The notes under the pieces were generated by a model, which was given only the letters and a program-made list of their open reading frames with translations, was not told the origin of the DNA and searched no databases. A stretch of 64,000 nucleotides of DNA from Desulfobacteraceae bacterium. Its GTDB lineage: Bacteria > Desulfobacterota > Desulfobacteria > Desulfobacterales > Desulfobacteraceae. Each line of letters opens with the position of its first letter. Positions within the stretch are counted from its first letter, which is position 1. A program made the position numbers and the translations under genes. The stretch covers positions 62,001 through 126,000 of the forward strand of contig JADGEQ010000016.1 in the NCBI GenBank assembly GCA_016744295.1, in the 5' to 3' direction. This document shows, piece by piece, positions 1 through 8,181 of this stretch.

Positions 1-1149
1 ATCCGTGGGTCCGTCGGTGCCGTCGGTGCCGATACTGGCGATCATTATATTTTCAAATCCGTCAATAAAAGAGGCTGCCTGCATGGCAAACTCCATATTT
101 CTGCCGCCTTTTCCCGATCCCATGACCCTGACCGTGGTTTCCCCGCCGCTGATGATACAGGCAGGAGCCATCAGCGGGTTTGAAGATGCCGTCACTTCCA
201 TTGCGATCCGTGAATGCCAGGCGGCAGCTTCCCGGGTGTCACCTTCAATGGCAGAAGACAAAATTATTGAATTATATCCCAGATCCTCTGCTGTCTGTTT
301 TGCAGCTTCTAGGCAGAGGATATTGGATGCAATTATTAAATGGGTTGTTTTTGCAAGTTTGTTATCGTTTCTGTCATCTGTCTTGTTTAATTCATTGTGG
401 GCACCTTCGGTGATATGGGCCAGGGCCCCGGGGGGGATTCTCCGGATGAGATTGAATTTTCCCAGAACCCCAAGGGCGTCGGAAAAGCTGGAGTCGTCAT
501 GAACAAAGGGACCCGACGCAATGACATCTATTTTGTCACCCACCACATCTGACACCATTAAATTTAATACGGTTGACGGATAGGCAGCCCTGGCAAGATT
601 CCCGCCCTTGACAAGGGAGAGGTGCCTGCGAACCACATTGATCTCATGAATGGCAGCCCCGCTTTTGATGAGCAGATCTGTTGCACATTGTTTTTCTTCA
701 AGGCTGAGGTTGGCGGGGGGAAGGGAGAGAAGGGCCGACCCTCCACCTGAAATCAGGGAAATCACCAGGTCATCCACAGAGGCATCTTCGAGTAGCTGTT
801 TTATTTGCTTTGCACCGGCAATTGAATTTTGATCGGGCAGGGGGTGGGCCGCCTCTATGGTCTCAATGGCAAAAAGAGTTCGGGTATATCCGTATTTTAC
901 AATAATACATCCATGGGTAATCCTCGTCCCCAGTATATCTTCAATTGCCTTGGCCATTGATGCAGTGGCCTTGCCAGCACCTACCACGATGATTTTTTTG
1001 AATCGGTTCAGATCAAAGGTTTCTACGGTTTTACGGTTTGAACATACTTTCAGAATCCCTTTGTCCAGGCTTAAACAGGAAGCCAGGGCTTTTTCAGGAT
1101 TTACCGCTTCAATGGCTGCCCTGTAAATTTTTTTAAGGTTTTCTCTCAT
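1..1149 (-). CDS. glycerate 2-kinase (MOFRL/DUF4147 family), 3' end missing
   Basis: The minus-strand frame is open from the ATG at 1149 to the window edge, so the C-terminus lies outside. It encodes an N-terminal DUF4147 domain (VVGAGKATASMA near residue 35, LISGGGSALL near 110) and enters the MOFRL part with GGRN and the end motif GTDGTDGPTD at the left edge. These motifs are typical of glycerate kinases that phosphorylate D-glycerate at C2, linking glyoxylate or serine breakdown to glycolysis. The start lies 7 bases after the stop of the CBS gene, so the two are probably translationally coupled; no strong Shine-Dalgarno is seen before this ATG. Confidence 0.9.
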   Translation of the reverse strand, partial: MRENLKKIYRAAIEAVNPEKALASCLSLDKGILKVCSNRKTVETFDLNRFKKIIVVGAGKATASMAKAIEDILGTRITHGCIIVKYGYTRTLFAIETIEAAHPLPDQNSIAGAKQIKQLLEDASVDDLVISLISGGGSALLSLPPANLSLEEKQCATDLLIKSGAAIHEINVVRRHLSLVKGGNLARAAYPSTVLNLMVSDVVGDKIDVIASGPFVHDDSSFSDALGVLGKFNLIRRIPPGALAHITEGAHNELNKTDDRNDNKLAKTTHLIIASNILCLEAAKQTAEDLGYNSIILSSAIEGDTREAAAWHSRIAMEVTASSNPLMAPACIISGGETTVRVMGSGKGGRNMEFAMQAASFIDGFENIMIASIGTDGTDGPTD

Positions 1150-1156
1150 GATGTTT

Positions 1157-1606
1157 TCAGGGAATCAGGGTATTTAGGATATCTTCCTTGCCGATGATGC
1201 CCACTAATTTTGTGCCTTCCACCACCGGAAGGGTATGGAAATGCTTTTCAACCATTAGGGATGCAATTTCTGATAGCGGCGTGTCCGGAGCCACGGTGGT
1301 CACCTTTTTGACCATGGCCTGTTCCACCTTTGTGGCGGCCATTTTTTTGAATTGGTCATCCAGGCTTTTTGAAGAGGACAGAGGAAAAAGACTGTCAAGG
1401 ATGGCAAAAATGGGGGGGATGGGTATATCTTTTTGCTGGAAGATTAGGTCGCTCTGGCAGAGGATGCCGATGACCTCCCCATTGATGTCCACCACAGGCA
1501 CCCCATTAATGTGATTATCGAGCAAGAGTTTTACCGCTTTTGGGATCTCCGTATCCGGGGATATGCTGATGACATTTGTTTCCATGATGTTGCTGGCATT
1601 GATCAT
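1157..1606 (-). CDS. CBS domain pair protein
   Basis: This 149-residue protein is two CBS motifs and little else: residues 5-60 (NIMETNVISI, NGVPVVDINGEVIGI) and 90-149 (VEQAMVKKVTTVAP, HTLPVVEGTKLVGIIGKED). Stand-alone CBS pairs bind adenine nucleotides and usually sense energy state or modulate a partner. Its start follows an AAGGAGG ribosome site. It is the first gene of a two-gene unit with glycerate kinase, so an adenylate-responsive control of that enzyme is possible but is only inferred from position. Confidence 0.9.
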   Translation of the reverse strand: MINASNIMETNVISISPDTEIPKAVKLLLDNHINGVPVVDINGEVIGILCQSDLIFQQKDIPIPPIFAILDSLFPLSSSKSLDDQFKKMAATKVEQAMVKKVTTVAPDTPLSEIASLMVEKHFHTLPVVEGTKLVGIIGKEDILNTLIP

Positions 1607-1698
1607 GATATCCTCCTTCTGATGGGTTCACAGGCGGTTCAGCCTGAGTTTCTTCAATATACATGAATTCCATGGACAGGTAAAGCCATTGTCTATGC

Positions 1699-1727
1699 TT
1701 GACACTATGTTGGTATTTTGGTACCAA
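1699..1727 (+). promoter_or_regulatory. possible promoter/operator of the MFS gene
   Basis: In the 158-base gap between divergent genes, TTGACA (1699-1704) is followed after 17 bases by TACCAA, a poor -10. TTGGTA (1710-1715) and TACCAA (1722-1727) form a 6-6-6 inverted repeat that could be an operator. This rests on motif matching by eye only. Confidence 0.3.
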
Positions 1728-1764
1728 GGTGCTTAAGTAATGAATTCAAAATAGAGGAATAGAG

Positions 1765-3021
1765 ATGAAACTCATCAACAAAAATTTTACTCTGCTGCTG
1801 GCAGGGCAGCTGGTTTCCCAGGTGGGGGATAAATTTCATATGATTGCCCTTTCCCTCTGGGTGCTGAAGAGTACAGGATCCCCTGGGAAAATGGGGCTGG
1901 TGTTGGCCGCCTCCCTGGTTCCCTCCCTTTTTCTTGGTTTTTTTTCCGGCACCTTTATTGACCGATATTCCCGGAAAAAAATTATTGTGGGAACCGATCT
2001 TATACGGGGGCTTGTGCTTGGCTGCTTTGCACTTTTGTTTATTTCCGGCAGGATGGATTTTTATCTGATCCTGGCCCTCCAGGTGATTCTTTCTGTGAAT
2101 GCCGCCTTTTTTGATCCTGCCATCCCCTCGGTTATTCCCCAGATTGTGGACCAGGATCAATTGGCCCGGGCCAACGCTTTTCATCAGTTTGTGAGCGGGT
2201 TTGCCCTGGTGGGAGGTGCCATGGCCGGGGGAATGGTTGTTGCGGGTTTCGGGTATGAGTTGGCGTTTTTTTTAAATGCCGCCTCTTTTCTTGTGTCTGC
2301 CCTGTTTGAATCCTTTATCCATATTCCTTCCACTCAGGTGAACAGGAAAACTTCCTATGGATTTGATCTGAAACAGGGCTATCAATATCTGTTTAAAAAC
2401 CGATTGCTCCTGGTTCTCTTGTTCATGGTCATGGTCATCCATTCGTTTGTGGGTTCAATTGAGGTGTTCATGCCTGTGATTGCAGAGCGCATCTCCACGG
2501 GTCCGGAAACCCTGGGCTTTTTCCAGGCCGCCTTTGGCAGCGGCACCATTGTCATGGCACTTGCCATCGGTTTAAATGGCGGTCTAGGCAGCAGCTTTGG
2601 CAGCTCGGGCGGTGTTCAGAACAGAGAGAGCATTGCCCTGTTTGCCAGTACGTTTTTTATAGGGACTGTGTTTGCGGTCTCTTGTTTTATCCGGGGCAGT
2701 TCAAGTACCATGGCAGTCAGCTTTATTCTCTGTCTGTTTTTTATGGGGTGTGCCCTTATTCTGGCAAGTGTCGCGTTTAAAACCCTGCTCCAGAAAAACA
2801 TGGACAATAGATACTCCGGCCGTGTCTTTGCCCTGGCAGGTTCCTTAGGGAATGCCACCATTCCAGGTGCCATGATTATCTATGGTCTTTTGCTCGAGCA
2901 ATTTGATTTTCAGGGGTTGCTATTGTTTACGGGTTTGCTATTAATGCTGACAAGCCTGATATCATTTATGCTGTACAAGGAGAAAAGAGATGACCCGCAA
3001 AAGCACGATTTTAGCATCTGA
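1765..3021 (+). CDS. MFS transporter (MFS_3/EntS-like exporter)
   Basis: A 418-residue, roughly 12-helix inner-membrane protein. The loop between helices 2 and 3 carries the MFS signature FIDRYSRKKIIVG (near residue 67). It has the short N-terminus and QVGDKFHMIALSLWVL segment common in the MFS_3 group that exports siderophores, drugs or metabolites. The ATG is preceded by GAGGAATAGAG. A Gly/Ser-rich insert (GGLGSSFGSSGG, near residue 273) lies in a loop of the second half. The 3' end overlaps the next gene by 32 bases. The substrate cannot be told from sequence. Confidence 0.85.
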   Translation: MKLINKNFTLLLAGQLVSQVGDKFHMIALSLWVLKSTGSPGKMGLVLAASLVPSLFLGFFSGTFIDRYSRKKIIVGTDLIRGLVLGCFALLFISGRMDFYLILALQVILSVNAAFFDPAIPSVIPQIVDQDQLARANAFHQFVSGFALVGGAMAGGMVVAGFGYELAFFLNAASFLVSALFESFIHIPSTQVNRKTSYGFDLKQGYQYLFKNRLLLVLLFMVMVIHSFVGSIEVFMPVIAERISTGPETLGFFQAAFGSGTIVMALAIGLNGGLGSSFGSSGGVQNRESIALFASTFFIGTVFAVSCFIRGSSSTMAVSFILCLFFMGCALILASVAFKTLLQKNMDNRYSGRVFALAGSLGNATIPGAMIIYGLLLEQFDFQGLLLFTGLLLMLTSLISFMLYKEKRDDPQKHDFSI

Positions 3022-3265
3022 TTCCCGGAAAATCCAACGGGTACAAACAGGGGTTCGTATGGAAAAACGTCTGCTCAAAGTTTTAAAGGGCCTTGCCGAA
3101 TATCATGATATGACCCTGGGAGACTTGATCGAAGGCATTGTGCTCCATTCATTTGAGGGCAAAGCCCCCTTTAGTGAGGAGAATTTACAACGAATTTCAG
3201 CGTTAAAAAAAATATATGGGTTGGACCTTACCAGCCAGGACAGCCACAAACTTGTGGAGTCCTGA
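2990..3265 (+). CDS. small ribbon-helix-helix-like protein
   Basis: A 91-residue protein starting inside the end of the MFS gene, with its own ribosome site GAGAAAAGAG. Residues 18-50 (VQTGVRMEKRLLKVLKGLAE, then MTLGDLIEGIVLHSFEG) have the strand-helix-helix pattern of MetJ/Arc-type DNA-binding proteins. The tail is charged and unassigned. The overlap with the exporter suggests co-translation, and it could be a local repressor of that gene. No recognised family name; the RHH call is from pattern only. Confidence 0.6.
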   Translation: MTRKSTILASDSRKIQRVQTGVRMEKRLLKVLKGLAEYHDMTLGDLIEGIVLHSFEGKAPFSEENLQRISALKKIYGLDLTSQDSHKLVES

Positions 3266-3276
3266 CTTGAGATACC

Positions 3277-3360
3277 CTGACCAAGCAAGCCTGACCAAGC
3301 AAGCCTGACCAAGCAAGCCTGACCAAGCAAGCCTGACCAAGCAAGCCTGACCAAGCAAGC
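3277..3360. repeat. six perfect 14-bp tandem repeats
   Basis: The unit CTGACCAAGCAAGC occurs six times without mismatch and is followed by a decayed seventh copy (CTGGCCAGGC). It sits between the convergent ends of the RHH-like gene and the efflux permease. The 14-base period is not a multiple of three and there are no spacers, so it is neither coding nor CRISPR. Confidence 0.95.
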
Positions 3361-3378
3361 CTGGCCAGGCCGAGTCGT

Positions 3379-4458
3379 TTAATGGGAGTGGGCTTGTTTT
3401 GGGGTCTGCTTCAGATTCAGTACAAAATTATAGATGATCAGAGCCGTAAGAATAAGGGCTGCGGCCAGCTGGATTTGATGGGGGATCAGTTCCGCTGCCT
3501 GTCCCACTACCACCTGTGCCTTGATTCCGAGAAATCCGTAAAGCCAGTCCACAAAAAAGCCCATTGCAAGGGAACAAATTGCAATCATTGACAAATAGAT
3601 CACCAGGGCCCGGGTGTTGAAAATATTTTTGACAATGTTGATGGTGGCGGCATTGGTGGCAGGGCCTGCCAGTAAAAATACCAGGGCTGCCCCGGGGTTA
3701 AGCCCCTTGAGAATCAGGGCGGCGGCAATGGGGGTGGAGGAAGTGGCACATACATACATGGGGATACCCGCGGCCAGCATGACCAGCATGGACAAAAAGT
3801 TATGGTCATTGGCCCAGAGGGTAAGGTCGTCGGGAAAAAAGAAGGTGATGATGCCTGCGATGAAAATACCGATGATAAAGGGTTTTGCAATGTCGGTGAG
3901 CAATTCGCCATAGGCATATTTTAATCCGGCTGTCAGTCGTTGGGTGAGGGGAAGATTTTCAGGAACACCTGCGCCGCAGGTGGTAGCACAGCCTCAGCCT
4001 CCGGTCTCTTTTAGGGGACCAGGGGGAACTGATGGGGTTGGTGTTGTCTGGCCCCAGTAATTTTGGGCAATCCCCGTGCATACTGCCGTGAAAAAACCTG
4101 CCACAGGCCGGATAATGGTCATGACCGGGTCCAGCATGGCATAGGAGATGGCAATGGAATCCACTCCGGACTCGGGGGTGGCAATCATAAAGGAGAGGGC
4201 TGCTCCATCGTTGGCCCCCTGCTTTTTTAACCCGGTTGCCACTGGAACCACCCCGCAGGAGCAAAGGGGGATGGGAATTCCGAAAAGTGCCGCCAAAAAT
4301 ACTGGTTTTACCTTGCCTGTTCCCAGGTATTGTTTGATTTTATCCGCCTTGAAAAATACATAGAGAATGCCTGCTACCAAAAAGCCGAAGAGCATGTAGA
4401 TAGCAACATCCAGGTAAAGGTTCCAGGATTCTTTTAAAATTTCATATACAATATTCAT
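3379..4458 (-). CDS. SO_0444-type Cu/Zn efflux permease, candidate selenoprotein (Sec155)
   Basis: A 359-residue multi-helix permease of the DUF318/YraQ group, read through one in-frame TGA at 3994-3996. The first half (residues 1-154) has FGFLVAGILYVFF and FGIPIPLCSCGVVPVATGL. The second half continues in the same frame with GCATTCGAGVPENL, TDIAKPFIIGIFIAGI and YVCATSSTPIAAALILKGL. Both halves are needed for a family-length protein, and no frameshift separates them. The UGA lies in a Cys-rich loop, giving Sec-Gly-Cys, and is followed by a SECIS-like hairpin. The upstream gene is a CadC-type metal sensor, so the role is probably efflux of Zn/Cd/Pb-type ions across the inner membrane. The C-terminus ends KQAHSH. 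The alternative is a nonsense mutation, which would leave two pseudogene halves. Confidence 0.75.
3966..3982 (-). promoter_or_regulatory. bacterial SECIS-like hairpin after the UGA
   Basis: In the permease mRNA, CACCUGC and GCAGGUG pair perfectly (7 bp) around a GGC loop. The loop begins 19 bases after the UGA. A G-rich small apical loop at about this distance inside the coding region is what the bacterial SelB-dependent SECIS requires. Only position and pairing were checked, not folding energy. Confidence 0.65.
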
Positions 4459-4492
4459 TGGGGCCTATCCTTAATTTTAGTGTTTTGCCGGT

Positions 4493-4837
4493 TTAATGTT
4501 TTACATGGTCAAGACTATAATGGATCAGAAAGATCACATGGTCGTCAGCAAGGGTATAATAGACAATCTTCCCCTCTCTTCTGTTTTTGACAATTTTCAA
4601 ACTTCTCAAAACCCTTAACTGGTGGGATATGGCAGATTCGGTCTGGTTACAGATCACGGCAATATCACACACGCAATGTTCCTGTTTCAACAGAGCCAGC
4701 ACGATTTTAAGCCGGGACGGGTCGCTGAGTGCTTTAAATATCTCTGCCATTCCCACAATAGTTTTTGGGTCGGGAAGATTTTTTATGGTTTTGTTCACGC
4801 TAACTTCATTGATACATTTTTCGCCGCATACGTTCAT
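4493..4837 (-). CDS. CadC/SmtB-type ArsR-family metal-sensing repressor
   Basis: A 114-residue winged-helix repressor (IFKALSDPSRLKIVLALL, TESAISHQLRVLRS recognition helix). Cys4 and Cys8 in the N-terminal arm plus Cys55 and Cys57 (EHCVCD) match the spacing of the CadC alpha3N site for Cd/Pb/Bi. The C-terminal DDH-x-IHYSLDHVKH region offers the Asp/His ligands of the alpha5 zinc site. The family releases DNA on metal binding. It is 34 bases upstream of the permease gene and a matching palindrome lies before its start, so it should autoregulate the pair. Confidence 0.9.
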   Translation of the reverse strand: MNVCGEKCINEVSVNKTIKNLPDPKTIVGMAEIFKALSDPSRLKIVLALLKQEHCVCDIAVICNQTESAISHQLRVLRSLKIVKNRREGKIVYYTLADDHVIFLIHYSLDHVKH

Positions 4838-4847
4838 TTATCACCTC

Positions 4848-4873
4848 TTCAATTGAGCAGTTGTTCATATGTT
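4848..4873 (-). promoter_or_regulatory. SmtB/CadC-type 12-2-12 operator
   Basis: The core TGAACA-AC-TGCTCA (minus strand) has one mismatch from a perfect 6-2-6 palindrome and extends as a partial 12-2-12 repeat. It lies 11-36 bases before the repressor start. The form resembles known operators of SmtB, ZiaR and CadC. Confidence 0.65.
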
Positions 4874-4959
4874 AACGCAATGCAGATCTGCTGTCAAGAA
4901 AAAATGAAAGGATTTTTTTGGGCACTTCAATGGAGGGGTGAAGAGCAGAGTGGCGCCTA

Positions 4960-5424
4960 TCCAGGCTCAATGTTTGCTACAATGTTTGCATGGCAGTGCT
5001 GGCATCGATGGGAGGTCAAGTAAGATCCCTGGTTTGTTTTTACAATATAATCCGGAAAATTTTCTTGAAGTTTTCATTGAAATTGATTTTAAGATCAAGG
5101 GCTTCAACTACGTTCCTTGCCTGGTCCTTATAGGCTTCCACCGAAACCCTTTCGTCGGGGGGGGGACGGATCTCATCCACAGGAAATGGCAGGGTATACT
5201 TTTTGGGAATGGAGGGATAGGCCTTTTCCCCTTGGGATAGATGTCAATGATTCCCTGCATAAGGTTGTCTTTTCCAGGGTGAGGTAGGACAGATTCTTTT
5301 GTTTGGCCAATATTCCGGCTGCCATCCCGCCGGGACCGGATCCGACAATGATTATATTCAGTTTAGCAGCCAGGATTTTTCTTCTTGGATAGTGATTCCA
5401 ATTCAAAAAATAATATAGCTTCAA
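4960..5424 (-). pseudogene. broken FAD/NAD(P)-binding oxidoreductase, copy 1
   Basis: The N-terminal Rossmann stretch reads LNIIIVGSGPGGMAAGILAK and SYLTLEK, then the frame shifts. In shifted frames the protein continues (QGIIDIYPKGK, then VSVEAYKDQARNVVEALDL and INFNENF) until stops near 5035. It resembles the first third of thioredoxin-reductase-like flavoproteins. A second, also broken copy is at 21700-21923. No function can remain. Confidence 0.75.
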
Positions 5425-5540
5425 TTTATCACAGGGGTCTGGTGATTGTCCATTTAAAAACCTATTTTAAAGTCAAGGTATCTGTGGCAGTTAATGAAGG
5501 TAATAGCCGCTAGCTAACTTTAAAATGAAAGGAATCTCAA

Positions 5541-5665
5541 ATGACAAATGATATATAACGGGTTGTTGCTGACAATGGGAAAAAATCTGCCTGTTATCGA
5601 AAATGGGGCAGTGGTGATCCGGGACACAAAAATTTATGATTGCGGTGAAAATTTAGATCAATCTC
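5541..5665 (+). pseudogene. 5' fragment of an amidohydrolase (mtaD copy)
   Basis: The ribosome site and first about 120 bases match the start of the intact gene at 22113: AAAGGAATCTCAAATGAC, then NGLLLTM-like and VIENGAVVIRDTKI-like codons. A stop soon after the ATG and loss of everything after the IRDTKI region show it is a remnant. It stops at the edge of repeat X. Confidence 0.75.
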
Positions 5666-5674
5666 AGTTATAAA

Positions 5675-5858
5675 ATGGATAGAACTTCCTTTTTGCCAAG
5701 CAAAGTATAAAAAGATTATCAAGAGTCTTAAATATGGCCCCGGCCGGGGCCTATATCTCAAAACGATCCTTGGGATAAAAACAACCCCGGAGAGTAAAAT
5801 AATAAAACGGACCTGATCTCACTGAAAAAAGATCTGGCCAGCTATCTTTAGGGCTGAT
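5675..5858. repeat. dispersed repeat X, copy 1 (184 bp)
   Basis: This segment, from ATGGATAG to GGGCTGAT, recurs at 21443-21627 with only scattered differences, while the sequences outside both ends differ between copies. It holds a GGCCCCGGCCGGGGCC palindrome. Its minus strand reads like a protein fragment (FYYFTLRGCFYPKDRFEI), broken here by a stop. No terminal inverted repeats were found and no family is recognised. Confidence 0.8.
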
Positions 5859-6170
5859 TTTGAACATACTCCACCCTAAGCGCTGAAAAAATCAATTCCA
5901 GCCGACTGCCGGGATTTGGGAATCGGAAAAGTTGTAAACCAAATCAGGAATATAGTCGGAAATGGCAGGTTGCGGCGGATCGTGGATACGGATGTTCCAA
6001 AGACCAAGGTGCAGGCGTTGTGGTGGCATGGATTGCACCCTCCTTCCCTATTTTACTTCTTATTTTTTGCCCTGAATACAAAAGATATTTTATATCAATT
6101 TACGGGGGAGATCGAGTCGCTATAATCCACTGAAACAACAAAAGATTTTCATGGAGATAAAATAACCATT
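5859..6170. other. stretch without a recognisable gene
   Basis: Part of the decayed zone. A 69-codon plus-strand frame at 5916-6125 has no recognisable domain or good ribosome site, and its minus strand gives only short open pieces. Probably degraded sequence. Confidence 0.5.
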
Positions 6171-6234
6171 TTCAGATGAAGATTTTAAAGTAACTCCCAA
6201 ACCAGTTCAACAGTAAATTGTTCAACTGGAAGGG

Positions 6235-6960
6235 TTGGTGATGAAGCTAGTCAAAGAAACCGAGGATTTGAAAAAGCGTGTCACAGAACTTGAAAACAGG
6301 CTTAATAAAAATTCACAAAATTCCAGTAAACCGCCATCATCTGATCCTCCATACAAAAAGCCAAGCTCAAAAGGCAAAAGTGAAAAAAGTGAGCGTAAAC
6401 GAGGTGGACAAAAAGGCCATCAACAAGGAAGAATAGAACTAACCTCAGAAAATGTATTGTTTCTTGGGCCATGCAGCTCCGGGTGCATCACTTTTGATCC
6501 GGAAGCCATAAAAACCTCCCATACGCAGCAGGTCATCGAGTTGCAGGAAATCGAAATGAAAGTACAACATTTTATCCTTTAAAAAGGGTTGTGCTCCCAA
6601 TGCGGAAAAATTGTGAAAGCACAGCTTCCTAAAAAACACCAAACCGGATATGATTCCCGGCTCAGCTCACTTATTGCCGAAGTTAGCAGTATCCGGGGTA
6701 ACAGCCGAGAGACAGTCCGCACGTTTTGCAAATTGGTTCTTGGTTTTCCAATATCTTCAGGGGCTATCCAGAAGGTTATAGATCGGGCATCAGAGACACT
6801 GAAGCCTGTACACAAAAAAAATAGGCGACATAGCCCTAAATGGGGCATCGAAGAAATTTTACTGGCCGGCAGTTTTGGGCCAGAGGCTATCACGTTTCAA
6901 CTGCTGGTAGAGACGAAGACACTGTTCGCCAGGCTGCTACGGAACAGAGCAAAGATGTAA
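6235..6960 (+). mobile_element. IS66-family transposase remnant
   Basis: Residues 1-115 show the IS66 TnpC N-terminus: coiled coil (LKKRVTELENRL), NSQNSSKPPSSDPP and KRGGQKGHQ. A TAA at 6580-6582 interrupts the same frame. It then resumes with the zinc-finger-like CSQCGK, VRTFCKLVLGFPISSGAIQ and RASETLKPVHKK. After about residue 205 the frame degenerates and the DDE catalytic half is missing. It cannot be active, and no ends or target duplications were found. Confidence 0.85.
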
Positions 6961-7051
6961 CTATTTGAAATAATATAAGATATTTCATGCCATGGATTGC
7001 TTTTTATGGTGGCAAATGCTATATAATTCTTAATTGTTTATGGAGAATTAT

Positions 7052-7530
7052 ATGCCCAAATTTAAAGTCGGTGAATCAAGAAATCAAATGGTGTTTTTTC
7101 CTGAAACCATTAATGATTATATTCTTGAAGGATATTTGGCAAAATTTGTATTTTCAATCGTTTCAACTCTGTATATAGATACAATTATTTCCAAATTCAG
7201 TAATGTCGGTCAAATAGCATTTTCCCCAAGAACATTACTCTCAATCCTTTTTTATGGGTATTCTGTTGGAATCAGGAGTTCATGCAAATTATCAAAGGCA
7301 TGTGAAGAGAGAGTGTATTTGACAGGGAGACTTCATCCCAGCCATAAGACAATCAGTGAATTTAGAAGAGAAAATTTATCAGAACTATCAGAGTTGTTCC
7401 AAGAGATCATTTTAATAAGGTAAAAGGGGAATTTAACCTGATGGGTATCACAAACAACATAAAAAAGATAGCAACTTGTTGCAGTAAACATGCCGTTAAC
7501 CTTGATGCGTGCCTGGTATAAGATCTATGT
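7052..7530 (+). mobile_element. IS1182-type transposase remnant
   Basis: Starting at ATGCCC (ribosome site TGGAGAA), it reads MPKFKVGESRNQ, FSPRTLLSILFYGYSVGIRS, YLTGRLHPSHKTISEFRREN, the N-terminal DUF772 region of IS1182/ISNCY-like transposases. A stop at 7421-7423 follows. Directly after come codons for KGEFNLMGITNNIKKI, which resemble the extreme C-terminus of the same family. So the middle, with the catalytic DDE residues, has been deleted. Confidence 0.75.
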
Positions 7531-7731
7531 ATGCCGATTATGACATTAAAAAATTTCCTTACAATACCCAATTTTTAGTCACTAAATCAGTTGCCATATC
7601 GGATTTTTCAGCCTTGATAACATTTTAAGTGTTGAAGAAGGGGAAGGATGAGAAAGGTTTCTGGAGTTTTATATATTGAGACAATGAGATATTTTTTGGA
7701 CTATTTAATTCAGTAACAGCATGTCGACATC

Positions 7732-7929
7732 ACCTTTTCAGACAAGGTTAAAGATGCTTTTCTGGGTCAGGACAAACAATACCGCAAGCTTCACACCCTG
7801 GTTATCAGTCTTGAAAAAGGCCGGTGGGATCAAAGTCTATTTAAATTGATGGAGGGGACAAAAATAATAAACAAATTACCGGAATTTTATCGGGACGCCA
7901 TCCAGATGGAAGATTCTTTCCTCCAATAA
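7732..7929 (+). pseudogene. C-terminal remnant of an HDOD-type protein
   Basis: An open stretch without a start codon encodes FSDKVKDAFLGQDKQYRKLH, LVISLEKGRWD and YRDAIQMEDSFLQ, then TAA. The pattern resembles the C-terminal tail of EAL/HDOD signalling proteins. No upstream portion is left in frame. The family call is tentative. Confidence 0.4.
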
Positions 7930-7953
7930 TCCATCCCCATTGCGAAGTGAGAT

Positions 7954-8160
7954 TCAGACAGATTCTGCAAATTGCTGGATACAGACAGGATAGAGTTCCT
8001 ACTCCAGTTCAAGCCCTTTTCTTTTGACATCCATAAGGGTGTCGCCCGGTTCAATCTCAAAGGATTTTTGTCCGATAATGGGGCCGGTGTCCTCTCCATA
8101 ATCCACAAAATAAACCGCCCCCCCCCCTCCACCTTGCACCCATACCGGAAGGTATCACCA
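7954..8160 (-). pseudogene. C-terminal fragment of purN, copy 1
   Basis: The frame reads VYFVDYGEDTGPIIGQKSF, EIEPGDTLMDVKRK, then an in-frame TAG, then ELYPVCIQQFAESV and TGA. FVDxGxDTGPII and the LYP-containing tail are hallmarks of phosphoribosylglycinamide formyltransferase. The fragment lacks the N-terminal two thirds and holds a stop, so it is dead. About 120 bp recur at 21322-21442. Confidence 0.75.
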
Positions 8161-8181
8161 TAACCGTCAGGCGTACCAGGA

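Noticed and set aside
3103..3354. Minus-strand frame with a repeated peptide (LVRLAWSGLLGQ)
   Set aside because: It is the translation of the 14-bp tandem repeats and the antisense of the RHH-like gene; no ribosome site.
3277..3360. CRISPR-like array
   Set aside because: Units are 14 bases and directly adjacent with no spacers.
3714..4264. Separate short proteins across the permease gap
   Set aside because: They are out-of-frame shadows; the permease frame itself continues through the UGA.
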